From Psychrobacter sp. PL19 (GTDB lineage Bacteria > Pseudomonadota > Gammaproteobacteria > Pseudomonadales > Moraxellaceae): a stretch of DNA of 64,000 bases. Made by a program: the position numbers and the translations under genes. The stretch covers positions 248,001-312,000 of the forward strand of contig NZ_JAGING010000001.1 of NCBI RefSeq assembly GCF_017875835.1, written 5' to 3'. The notes below the pieces were generated by a model. It ran no database searches, had not been told where the DNA came from, and worked only from the letters and a program-made list of their open reading frames with translations. Shown here one piece after another: positions 56,835-64,000 of the stretch; within the stretch, counting starts at the first letter, position 1; each line of letters begins with the position of its first letter.

Positions 56835-57800
56835 ATGAATAACACTGAAATGAGTAGCACTAAAATAAATAGCACTAAAATAAACGGTGCTCAAAATAAC
56901 AGTCAGAATAAAAATAAAAATGCGCTGACCATAGCTGCCGTACAGCTGAACAGTCAGCAAGATATTGAAGCCAATCTCGTCAATATCCAAGCTGCCATTA
57001 AGGACGCCGCCAGCCAAGGTGCTACGCTTGTGGTGTTGCCTGAAAACTGCTGTAGCATGGGACAGCAGTTTGCGACTGCCGAGCGTTTTGAAGCGCTATC
57101 TGCGACGCTAGCAGATTATGCCCGTCAACAGGGTGTCTACCTAATTGCCGGCACGCTACCCTGTCTGTATCGCCCTGATGGCGTCACAGTGCCTGATGGT
57201 CGATTGCGTCAAGTCAGCCAGCTGTTTGCCCCTGACGGCAAGCAAGTAGCGCGCTATGACAAAATTCATTTATTTACCGCCACCGTCGCCGATAAGCAAG
57301 GCAGCTATAATGAAGCAGCAACGTTTGAGCCCGGTACGCAAACTGTGGTCGCAGCGCTAAAAGCTAATGAGTCGGTTTATAATTTAGGTATGATGGTTTG
57401 TTTTGATTTGCGCTTCCCAGCACTAGCACAGCGTCTGCGCCAAGCGGGTGCTGATATTCTCAGCGCTCCTTCTGCCTTCACTTACCTGACTGGTCAAGCG
57501 CACTGGTCGCTATTGCTACAGGCGCGCGCCTTAGACAGTCAATGTATGGTTATTGGGGCCGCTCAAGGCGGTGACCATATTTATAAGGATGGCAATATTC
57601 GCCAAACATGGGGGCATTCGGCAATTACGGCTTATGACAGCAAAATCATGACTAGTTATGATGACAGCGAACTTAACCGCCAAAATACAGATCAAGGTAG
57701 CGCTAAGGACTACGCACTGGTACTGGCCACTTTAGATAAACCCGCACAAGAACAAGCACGGCAAAAGCTACCCATATTCCAATGTCATCGGTTAGCATAA
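56835..57800 (+). CDS. Nitrilase-family carbon-nitrogen hydrolase (Nit1/omega-amidase-like)
   Basis: A 321-residue amidase. The catalytic triad is Glu70 (VVLPENCCSM), Lys143 (RYDKIHLF) and Cys189 (MMVCFDLRFP). LRQAGADILSAPSAFTYLTGQAHWSLLLQARALDSQCMVIGAAQGG follows the Nit/deaminated-glutathione amidase pattern. The first 29 residues are an Asn/Ser/Lys-rich extension with SSTKINSTKIN repeats encoded by a 15-bp tandem. The substrate may be deaminated glutathione or a short omega-amide; not certain. It is monocistronic, divergent from rpoN and convergent with xerC. Confidence 0.88.
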   Translation: MNNTEMSSTKINSTKINGAQNNSQNKNKNALTIAAVQLNSQQDIEANLVNIQAAIKDAASQGATLVVLPENCCSMGQQFATAERFEALSATLADYARQQGVYLIAGTLPCLYRPDGVTVPDGRLRQVSQLFAPDGKQVARYDKIHLFTATVADKQGSYNEAATFEPGTQTVVAALKANESVYNLGMMVCFDLRFPALAQRLRQAGADILSAPSAFTYLTGQAHWSLLLQARALDSQCMVIGAAQGGDHIYKDGNIRQTWGHSAITAYDSKIMTSYDDSELNRQNTDQGSAKDYALVLATLDKPAQEQARQKLPIFQCHRLA

Positions 57801-57991
57801 GATAACATCAAGCAAGCCACTATATTCGCGCTACACGGTCACTCTCAATTAGCACATTAGATATATATTCTGTACTCAATGTCCTTGTGCCGCTTTTATG
57901 TTTAGCAGTATTTATATCATTTGTTTAAAATGCAACGCTGACAAAGCACTTTTATAGCTTAGCGATATTGAATGTAATGACTAAGATTTTG

Positions 57992-59011
57992 CTATGAGTC
58001 TGGTTCTTTTTGCGCATGGGTCGCTCGAGGATGGGCGCGGTCATAAACTTGGGTCAGCTTCGCAAAATCGACATGAGTATATATTTGCGTGGTGCTGATA
58101 TCACTATGTCCCAGCATTTCTTGTACTGCACGCAGATCCCCGCTACCTGACAGCATGTGCGAGGCAAAACAGTGGCGTAGCAAATGTGGATACATATTTT
58201 GAGCAATACCAGCGCGCGTTGCAGCGATTTTTAGGCGTTGCTGAACCGCACGCGTTGATAGCCGAGTCCCTAGTTTTTCACTGATGAATACTGCGCTGTC
58301 CTGCTGCTCAACCCACAGATTACGATGTGGTAAATAGTGAATGATCGCGGCAGCCGCCTTAGATCCTAACGGTACTAAACGCGTTTTATTGCCCTTGCCG
58401 GTGACGCGTACCCGTAAGTCGGATAAATCTACATCTGCCATATCCAGCGCTACCAACTCGCCAACACGCAGACCGCTGCTATAAAGCAGTTCAAACATCG
58501 CCTTATCACGCAACCACAATCGCGCTTGTTCTGGCGTATCGGGAATCGCCTGATCCAGAAGCTGGGTCAACAAGTCAATGTCAGCAATCGAGGGTAACGG
58601 TCGGGGGCTGCGTTTCAGCTGATAGCCAGTCGTTGGATTGATACGTGCCAGCTGCTCTTCAATCAGCCAACCATAAAAATGCCGGATAGCTGACAGCTCT
58701 TGCTGCACACTGGCCAGCGCGAGCTTGTCTTCATCGAGGCGCTGACTAATATGCTGGGCCAATTGACGTTTATCACAGCGTGTCCATGTCAGCCGCTTAC
58801 CACGCAAAAATAACGCGAGCTGATTCACTCCAGAAAAATAAGCCGTTAAGGTATGTGCCGAATGATTACGTACGGCCAAAGTATTAAGCCAGCGGTGTAC
58901 CGGTGACAATAGCTCTCGTAGAGTCTGATCTGACTCTATTGTTGCTGCTAATTCTGCTGATATCCATGACCTTTTCGGGGTCGCTCGCAGTTTTTCGTTA
59001 GAAATAGACAT
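57992..59011 (-). CDS. xerC: Tyrosine recombinase XerC
   Basis: A 339-residue site-specific recombinase that resolves chromosome dimers at dif with XerD. The N-terminal SAM-like core-binding domain (about 30-130) precedes the catalytic domain: Arg in LYSSGLRVGELVALDMADVDL, Lys in GKGNKTRLVPLG, HLLRHCFASHML, and GHSDISTTQIYTHVDF with the nucleophilic tyrosine. It is about 40 residues longer than E. coli XerC at the N-terminus. The ATG at 59011 has AGGTG 6 nt upstream. The neighbours dapF and lysA are the conventional xerC context. Confidence 0.93.
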   Translation of the reverse strand: MSISNEKLRATPKRSWISAELAATIESDQTLRELLSPVHRWLNTLAVRNHSAHTLTAYFSGVNQLALFLRGKRLTWTRCDKRQLAQHISQRLDEDKLALASVQQELSAIRHFYGWLIEEQLARINPTTGYQLKRSPRPLPSIADIDLLTQLLDQAIPDTPEQARLWLRDKAMFELLYSSGLRVGELVALDMADVDLSDLRVRVTGKGNKTRLVPLGSKAAAAIIHYLPHRNLWVEQQDSAVFISEKLGTRLSTRAVQQRLKIAATRAGIAQNMYPHLLRHCFASHMLSGSGDLRAVQEMLGHSDISTTQIYTHVDFAKLTQVYDRAHPRATHAQKEPDS

Positions 59012-59067
59012 ACCATTCACCTAGCAGTATCACAGTCAATTAACAACACATTCAAAGTTGCCACTTG

Positions 59068-59955
59068 TTAGCTGTCAGGATTAAGCTTCATGCCAACTTG
59101 CGCCATCAGACCATCTGGACTAAAGACCCCTTCATAGACAAAAGCAGTCGGACCAGTCATCATCACCGAGTAACCAGGCTGCCAGCGAACAACCATGCTG
59201 CCGCCATACAGCTGGGCACGCACATCCTCGCCCTCATCGAGCCAACCTTGTCGTATACCGATCGCTACTGCCGCACAAGCACCGGTGCCACACGCTTGGG
59301 TCTCACCAACGCCGCGCTCATAAACTCGTAGACGGATATGCCGCTGATTCATTATTTGCATAAAACCAACGTTAACTCGATTAGGAAATGCCGGATGCGA
59401 CTCGATAGCCTTGCCTAATTTTTCGACCTCCGCGTCTAGTACGTCATCAACCTTGATCACCGCATGTGGGTTGCCCATATTAGCCACATACAGCCGAACC
59501 GGGGTGCCTGCCACATCAAGATGATAGGCATTTTGAATTTTGGTAATGGCTTTGGGCGTGAACGGAATCTCATTGGGTTCAAACTTAGGTTTGCCCATAT
59601 CAACTTCTACCCAACCGTAACGATCGGTGGTTAGGGAAATAATACCGCTGGCGGTTTCAACCCGTAGCCGCTGCTTGAATGACAATTTACGGGCTTGCAC
59701 AAAGCGGGCAAAACAGCGCGCACCATTACCACATTGCTCAATTTCTGTACCATCGGCATTAAAGATGCGATAACTAAAATCCACATCAGGCCGCATGGGG
59801 GGTTCAACCACTAGCAATTGATCAAAACCAATCCCCAAATGACGATCGCCTAATAATTGCACCAAATCCTTGGTCAAGTCTAAGCGCTGGGTCACCAAAT
59901 CAATGACCATAAAATCATTGCCCAGACCATGCATTTTGGTAAATTCTATTAGCAT
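59068..59955 (-). CDS. dapF: Diaminopimelate epimerase
   Basis: A 295-residue PLP-independent racemase converting LL- to meso-diaminopimelate for peptidoglycan and lysine. MLIEFTKMHGLGNDFMVID is the family start. The two active cysteines lie in EQCGNGARCFARF (Cys75) and ETQACGTGACAAV. VDMGKPKF and YVANMGNPHAV are conserved. It lies 57 bp upstream of xerC and is separated from lysA by a terminator. Confidence 0.97.
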   Translation of the reverse strand: MLIEFTKMHGLGNDFMVIDLVTQRLDLTKDLVQLLGDRHLGIGFDQLLVVEPPMRPDVDFSYRIFNADGTEIEQCGNGARCFARFVQARKLSFKQRLRVETASGIISLTTDRYGWVEVDMGKPKFEPNEIPFTPKAITKIQNAYHLDVAGTPVRLYVANMGNPHAVIKVDDVLDAEVEKLGKAIESHPAFPNRVNVGFMQIMNQRHIRLRVYERGVGETQACGTGACAAVAIGIRQGWLDEGEDVRAQLYGGSMVVRWQPGYSVMMTGPTAFVYEGVFSPDGLMAQVGMKLNPDS

Positions 59956-60069
59956 ATCCTTGTGTCCTATCCTATTTTTATGTATTCGTTATATTAGCAC
60001 GCTGTCTGGCACAATGATATTTATCACCGTGCTCAACTATCGACTTATTTTTGCTAAAATTCCTGGCAT

Positions 60070-60098
60070 AAAAAACCCATCGTCATCACAACAATGGG
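60070..60098 (-). terminator. Terminator after lysA
   Basis: Minus-strand stem CCCATTGT / ACGATGGG (one G-U pair) with a 7-nt loop, followed by about six T. Confidence 0.8.
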
Positions 60099-60188
60099 CC
60101 ATTTTTATATGGTTATTAAAGCAGTCATCAATGGAAGGTTACGAGTCTGGCCACATTAGATTGACTCGTTTATCACTTAAAGTTGAGA

Positions 60189-61535
60189 TTACTCTTGCCA
60201 CAGACTTTCATTCGCATATAGCGCTTCAACTGTTTCACGTTTTCCGATCAGTTGATGACGATCATCAGCAACCATCACCTCGCTGGCACGTGGACGCGAA
60301 TTATAGTTGCTACTCATAGCAAAACCATAAGCGCCAGCACCGGTTATCGCCAAGATATCGCCTGTCGACAAAGATAATAAGCGATCTTTTGCCAAAAAGT
60401 CGCCGGTCTCACAGACAGCGCCAACGATGTCCCATGGCTGTGTACCGTCAGTTTCAATACCTTTATTCGGCAATATGTTAGGAATTACTGCCATTTCAGC
60501 TTGATAAAGAGCAGGACGAATCAAGTCATTCATCGCTGCATCAACAATGGCAAAGTTCTTATGCTCGGTAGGTTTTAGCACATCAACACGAGTCAGTAAC
60601 ACGCCAGCATTGGCAACGATACTGCGACCTGGCTCAAAAAACACTTTTAACCCCAGTTCACTAAGCTTTGGTAATAATGCAGCAGCAAATTCAGCAATAG
60701 ACACTGGGGTCTCATCAATATAACGCACACCCAAGCCCCCACCCAAGTCGACATGTTGCAGGGTAATGCCCTTATTACCTAATTTATGAATCAGCTCAAC
60801 AACCTTATCTAAAGCCGCAATAAACGGTTCGACCTCCGTTAACTGCGAGCCAATATGGCAATCGATACCAACGATATTAATATGTGACAAACCGGCCGCT
60901 TGCTCATAGACCGCGACTGCATCTTCGTGAGCGATACCGAACTTATTATCTTTAAGACCTGTCGAGATATAGGGATGGGTCTTGGCATCGACGTCTGGAT
61001 TAACCCGCAACGATATGGGTGCGATTTTATCCAACTGCGCTGCCACTTCATTAATCAACGCCAACTCACTGATTGATTCAACATTAAAGCAGCCAATACC
61101 TTGAGTTAGCGCATATTCGATATCGCCAAAGGTTTTGCCCACGCCTGAAAACACCACGCGAGAGACATCGCCACCGGCCGCGAGTACACGCATCAGCTCA
61201 CCACGAGAGACAATATCAAATCCCGCACCCGCTTGCGCTAGCACACCCAACACCGCTAGATTGGAATTGGCCTTGACCGCATAGCAAATCTGATGATCAA
61301 CAGTGGCAAAGCTGTCACTATAGGCTTGATAAACATCCAATATCGCCTGCTTTGAATAGACGTAACACGGCGTATCGTAACGCTTTACCAATTCGGTAAT
61401 ACTAACTTGTTCCATGCATAACCCATCATCGCTATAGTGTAGCGCTGACAAATGGGCGGTTAAGGCTTTGGGGTCGATATACAGCCCGTTCTCAGTTTTG
61501 ACGGTCACGCAAGCTTGCAGCTCAGAATTACTCAT
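60189..61535 (-). CDS. lysA: Diaminopimelate decarboxylase
   Basis: A 448-residue PLP enzyme for the last step of lysine synthesis. The PLP lysine lies in ICYAVKANSNLAVL, the specificity/PLP-phosphate elements in GIDCHIGSQLTEVEPF, HVDLGGGLGVRY and FEPGRSIVANAG, and the subunit-interface active-site cysteine in GAVCETGDFLAKDR. GAYGFAMSSNYNSRPRASEVMV is the family end. The ATG at 61535 gives the best N-terminus; the frame is open 21 codons upstream, into repetitive DNA. Confidence 0.97.
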   Translation of the reverse strand: MSNSELQACVTVKTENGLYIDPKALTAHLSALHYSDDGLCMEQVSITELVKRYDTPCYVYSKQAILDVYQAYSDSFATVDHQICYAVKANSNLAVLGVLAQAGAGFDIVSRGELMRVLAAGGDVSRVVFSGVGKTFGDIEYALTQGIGCFNVESISELALINEVAAQLDKIAPISLRVNPDVDAKTHPYISTGLKDNKFGIAHEDAVAVYEQAAGLSHINIVGIDCHIGSQLTEVEPFIAALDKVVELIHKLGNKGITLQHVDLGGGLGVRYIDETPVSIAEFAAALLPKLSELGLKVFFEPGRSIVANAGVLLTRVDVLKPTEHKNFAIVDAAMNDLIRPALYQAEMAVIPNILPNKGIETDGTQPWDIVGAVCETGDFLAKDRLLSLSTGDILAITGAGAYGFAMSSNYNSRPRASEVMVADDRHQLIGKRETVEALYANESLWQE

Positions 61536-61878
61536 ATCTCTCTCTAATTTAATCAGGTTATCAAGGTTAAAGAATAAAAACCCACAACAAGCATTCAAGC
61601 GTTGTTGTCGGATTAAACTTGCCTGCTATACAGTCGTTCAAGGGACAGCTTAAAATCTCCCCGCCACCACTCAACACACTCAACACACTCAACACACTCA
61701 ACACATTCAACACATTCAACACATTCAACACATTCAACACATTCAAAAGGGTAAGCGTCATAATTATTAATAATCATGCAAATCAATAATCATAAAAATC
61801 AGTAATCATGCAAAGCAATAGCCATACAAATCAATCATCATGCAAATCAATAACTGTAAGAATAAGCAGTCATGCAAC
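61536..61878. other. Repeat-filled gap between lptM and lysA
   Basis: About 340 bp where these genes usually lie close together. It contains an 8.5-copy 9-bp array (61670-61746) and a following stretch of degenerate AATCATGCAAATCAAT units (61770-61880). No gene. Confidence 0.6.
61670..61746. repeat. 9-bp tandem repeat (CTCAACACA / TTCAACACA), 8.5 copies
   Basis: Four units of CTCAACACA are followed by four of TTCAACACA and a partial unit, with no interruptions. The clean block change from C to T suggests recent expansion in two steps. On the minus strand it is open in one frame, reading NVL/SVL repeats, but without a plausible gene. Confidence 0.97.
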
Positions 61879-61880
61879 TT
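61770..61880. repeat. Degenerate 16-17 bp repeats (AATCATGCAAATCAAT type)
   Basis: Related units begin near 61771, 61787, 61804, 61820, 61836 and 61867, with substitutions. It directly adjoins the lptM stop and precedes the 9-bp array. Confidence 0.65.
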
Positions 61881-62211
61881 AATAGTCGTTAGGATCATCA
61901 CTAGCGTCTGGCAACACCTGCTTTTGCTCTAGATAACGTGATTTTTGATAGTCGTCATCGTCGATACCAGCAAAGGCGGCATCTTGCGGGTTGCTAGTAC
62001 TATCCAATACCTCTGAGTTTGTGTTGTCTGAACTCATGGCGACCGTTTGACTGCTAGTATCAGCTAAGTATAGGGCACCTTTTTGCCCACAGCCAGTTAC
62101 CCCGAACATAACGGTACTACCAATAATTAAGGCATGAATAGCTTGACGACTAATGGTAACAGATAAGCTATTCTTATCCGCAGAATTTGCAGCGCGGCAT
62201 ATATTGAACAT
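61879..62211 (-). CDS. lptM: LptM (YifL)-like small lipoprotein
   Basis: A 110-residue protein with a hydrophobic segment ending in the lipobox GVTGC (Cys41), directly followed by GQKGALYLAD. This CGQKGxLYLP-like motif defines the LptM family, which in E. coli mimics LPS to aid LptD maturation in the outer membrane. The tail is acidic (AGIDDDDYQKSRYLEQKQ). The 35-residue leader before the lipobox is long, so the start may lie further in. Position upstream of lysA is conserved in many gammaproteobacteria. Confidence 0.83.
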   Translation of the reverse strand: MFNICRAANSADKNSLSVTISRQAIHALIIGSTVMFGVTGCGQKGALYLADTSSQTVAMSSDNTNSEVLDSTSNPQDAAFAGIDDDDYQKSRYLEQKQVLPDASDDPNDY

Positions 62212-62845
62212 AGGGTAGGTAACCTTGCAACCGTGTGAACAGGATAAAAGAATGATGAATAATAAACAGTTTGTGACTTAAGTTTTGACCACATTATAAT
62301 TGATTTAATCATAGCATTATTCGGTAAAGCTGTGCACACCTTGCGTTTGTTTGGTTGATCATTTTGCTGTCTATAAGGGCTACTTAAGTGTAATAAAAAA
62401 TGTGTGTTGGCTTATATCGGGCTTTTTATATTAATTATGAGCCATTCAATACCACTAGACTGTATTGCAATTAAACAAAAGTTGGTTTAAAAGCGTTTCG
62501 ACAAACTTTCTTACAATTTCATTACTGGCTGTCGTGCCTTTATAATGTCTAATGGCTCCCAGCTATATCAGTGAACAGTTGTTGCAAGCTCTTGACGCCT
62601 ACTCATGCTAAACCTTATAGTTGTTGTGGTGTAAATGCGTAACTATGTTACATTATACTCAGAACTTGTCGCTACAATCGAGAGCTAGCATGCTCCTACA
62701 AAGGCGATAAATGAGCACTAGTCAGTAAACTGTTAGATTGGATATTGCTTACACCATTGTCATGGCAGGTTTACTGGTTTTATTTGTTCGACGGATATCA
62801 ATCCGCTATGATTCACTACTTATCAACATAATCTAAGGATAGAGC
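62212..62845. other. Divergent promoter region lptM / ackA
   Basis: About 630 bp without a supported gene. Small palindromes include GTAAC-tat-GTTAC near 62637 and CGGAT-N4-ATCCG at 62792-62805. No certain promoter or RNA. Confidence 0.5.
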
Positions 62846-64000
62846 ATGAGCGACGGCGCCACCAATCCCTCTTATAACGATCAGAACATTGACCAGTCAA
62901 CATTGACCAACCCTACCTTGGTCCTTAATTGCGGTTCTTCTTCCATCAAGTACGCGCTGATTAGCGAAGATGAGTCAACCCGTATCGTTGGACTTGCTGA
63001 AAACTTAGGCCTCGATACCGCTCGTATTAAACACACGGCCCTAAACGGCGAAAAACTTGAAATTGCTATTCCCGGTGGTCGTCATGAGTTGGCGTTACAA
63101 AAAATCCTTGCCCTACTTGAGCAGTATCATTTCGTCGCTGTTGGTCACCGCGTGGTTCATGGCGGCCGTGAATACTCAGAAGCCGTCCGCGTTGATCAGC
63201 ACGTGTTAGAAGAAGTCAAACGTCTAAAAATTCTAGCCCCTCTGCATAATCCTGCCAATGCTCTTGGTATTGAAGCCGTACAAGCCATCTATCCTGATAT
63301 TCCACAGGTGGTGGTATTTGATACGGCCTTTCACCAAACTATGCCGCCAGTAGCCTACCGTTATGCTATTCCAAAAGTGTTATATGAAGAAGAAAAAATC
63401 CGCCGTTACGGCTTTCATGGTACCTCACATGCTTATGTTTCAGAGCGTGCTAGCCTGATTACAGAAGCTAAAGGCCCACATGGTTGGTTAACCGCTCATT
63501 TAGGTAATGGTTGTTCAGCAGCGGCTGTTTATGATGGTAAAAGCTTAGACACCAGTATGGGTCTCACGCCGCTCGAAGGCCTAATGATGGGTACCCGTAG
63601 TGGTGATGTCGATCCTAGCTTACATATCCATCTAAAGCGTCAGCTTGGTATGAGTCTAGAAGAGATTGACAAGATGCTTAATAGCGAAAGTGGCCTGCTC
63701 GGTATTTCAGGCTTGTCAAATGACTTGCGTACGGTTGAGCAAGCGGCGAATGAAGGGCATAAAGATGCGCTACTTGCTATTGAGATGTTCTCTTACCGTG
63801 TTGGTAAGTATCTGGCTAGCCTGAGCTGTGCATTACCTGAATTTACCGGTATTGTTTTCACTGGCGGTATTGGCGAAAACTCAGCGACCACCCGCGTCCG
63901 TATCTTAGACGTTATGCGCCACTTCGGGATCAGGTTTGATAAAGATAAGAATGCATCCCTGGTCGGCGGTAGCGAGGGCAGCTTCCACAATCAAGACAGT
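62846..64000 (+). CDS. ackA: Acetate kinase (C-terminus beyond window)
   Basis: The frame is open from the ATG at 62846 to the right edge (385 codons, no stop), so the gene is cut by the window. It interconverts acetate + ATP and acetyl phosphate + ADP. Residues seen: VLNCGSSSIKYALI (phosphate-binding), GHRVVHGG, HNPANALGIEA, VFDTAFHQTMP, RYGFHGTSHAYVS, HLGNGCSAAAVYDGKSLDTSMGLTPLEGLMMGTRSGDVDP and FTGGIGEN. About 22 extra N-terminal residues (Asn/Ser-rich) precede the core. AAGGA 6 nt upstream fixes the start. pta probably follows outside the window. Confidence 0.96.
   Translation, partial: MSDGATNPSYNDQNIDQSTLTNPTLVLNCGSSSIKYALISEDESTRIVGLAENLGLDTARIKHTALNGEKLEIAIPGGRHELALQKILALLEQYHFVAVGHRVVHGGREYSEAVRVDQHVLEEVKRLKILAPLHNPANALGIEAVQAIYPDIPQVVVFDTAFHQTMPPVAYRYAIPKVLYEEEKIRRYGFHGTSHAYVSERASLITEAKGPHGWLTAHLGNGCSAAAVYDGKSLDTSMGLTPLEGLMMGTRSGDVDPSLHIHLKRQLGMSLEEIDKMLNSESGLLGISGLSNDLRTVEQAANEGHKDALLAIEMFSYRVGKYLASLSCALPEFTGIVFTGGIGENSATTRVRILDVMRHFGIRFDKDKNASLVGGSEGSFHNQDS

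Noticed and set aside
61567-61761. Open frame on the minus strand encoding NVL/SVL repeats
   Set aside because: It exists only because the 9-bp array has no stop in that frame; there is no ribosome binding site and it overlaps the lysA leader.

Overview
The window reads as a chromosomal segment of a Psychrobacter-like gammaproteobacterium (Moraxellaceae). The genus is inferred, not searched. Reasons are moderately AT-rich DNA, a fimU-pilV-pilW-pilX-pilY1-pilE cluster in the Moraxellaceae order, a wax-ester synthase type acyltransferase, serine/asparagine/aspartate-rich insertions in otherwise standard proteins, and many short tandem repeats.

Layout. 1-403: a truncated polytopic membrane protein. 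668-10257: type IV pilus genes, all on the minus strand. These are two separately transcribed pilins, each with a sigma-54 type promoter, then the minor pilin/PilY1 operon transcribed fimU to two PilE-like genes. 10608-17069: comF, pldA, a DUF3465 lipoprotein, and a dsbD preceded by a free-standing copy of its own N-terminal domain. 17514-21059: gspG, gspF and an unrecognised gene. 21543-21920: tRNA-Pro, tRNA-Arg and tRNA-His. 22166-25312: a two-gene McrBC-type restriction system. 25842-39356: housekeeping and metabolic genes (DUF4442 protein, gspE, thiG, wax synthase, suhB, dxs, ribA-hemF, a cytochrome c-prime lipoprotein, gloA, carbonic anhydrase). 39755-43824: a potABC-like polyamine transporter and metR. 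44128-50388: crcB, tsaD, two cytochrome c5-like lipoproteins, rpsU, yqeY and a BepA-like protease. 50889-56477: a TusA-like protein, rpoH, a DUF423 protein, thiS, hpf and rpoN. 56835-64000: a nitrilase-family amidase, then xerC, dapF, lysA and lptM, and ackA running off the right edge.

How parts connect. RpoN (54678-56477) is the sigma factor expected to read the two -24/-12 promoters found in front of the pilin genes. The minor pilins and PilY1 would prime and cap the pilus built from those pilins. ComF and pili suggest natural transformation competence. gspG, gspF and gspE are parts of one type II secretion machine but are scattered. lysA and dapF serve lysine/peptidoglycan precursor synthesis, with lptM and xerC in their usual neighbourhood.

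The clearest non-gene signal is a dispersed palindromic element, probably MITE-like, present as three complete copies (14077-14204, 21313-21453, 43864-44009) and two fragments (48650-48716, 54583-54617). I found no CRISPR array, prophage, rRNA operon or complete transposase gene. The most system-like content is the McrBC pair, whose McrB lacks a separate N-terminal recognition domain. I do not claim a wholly new system.
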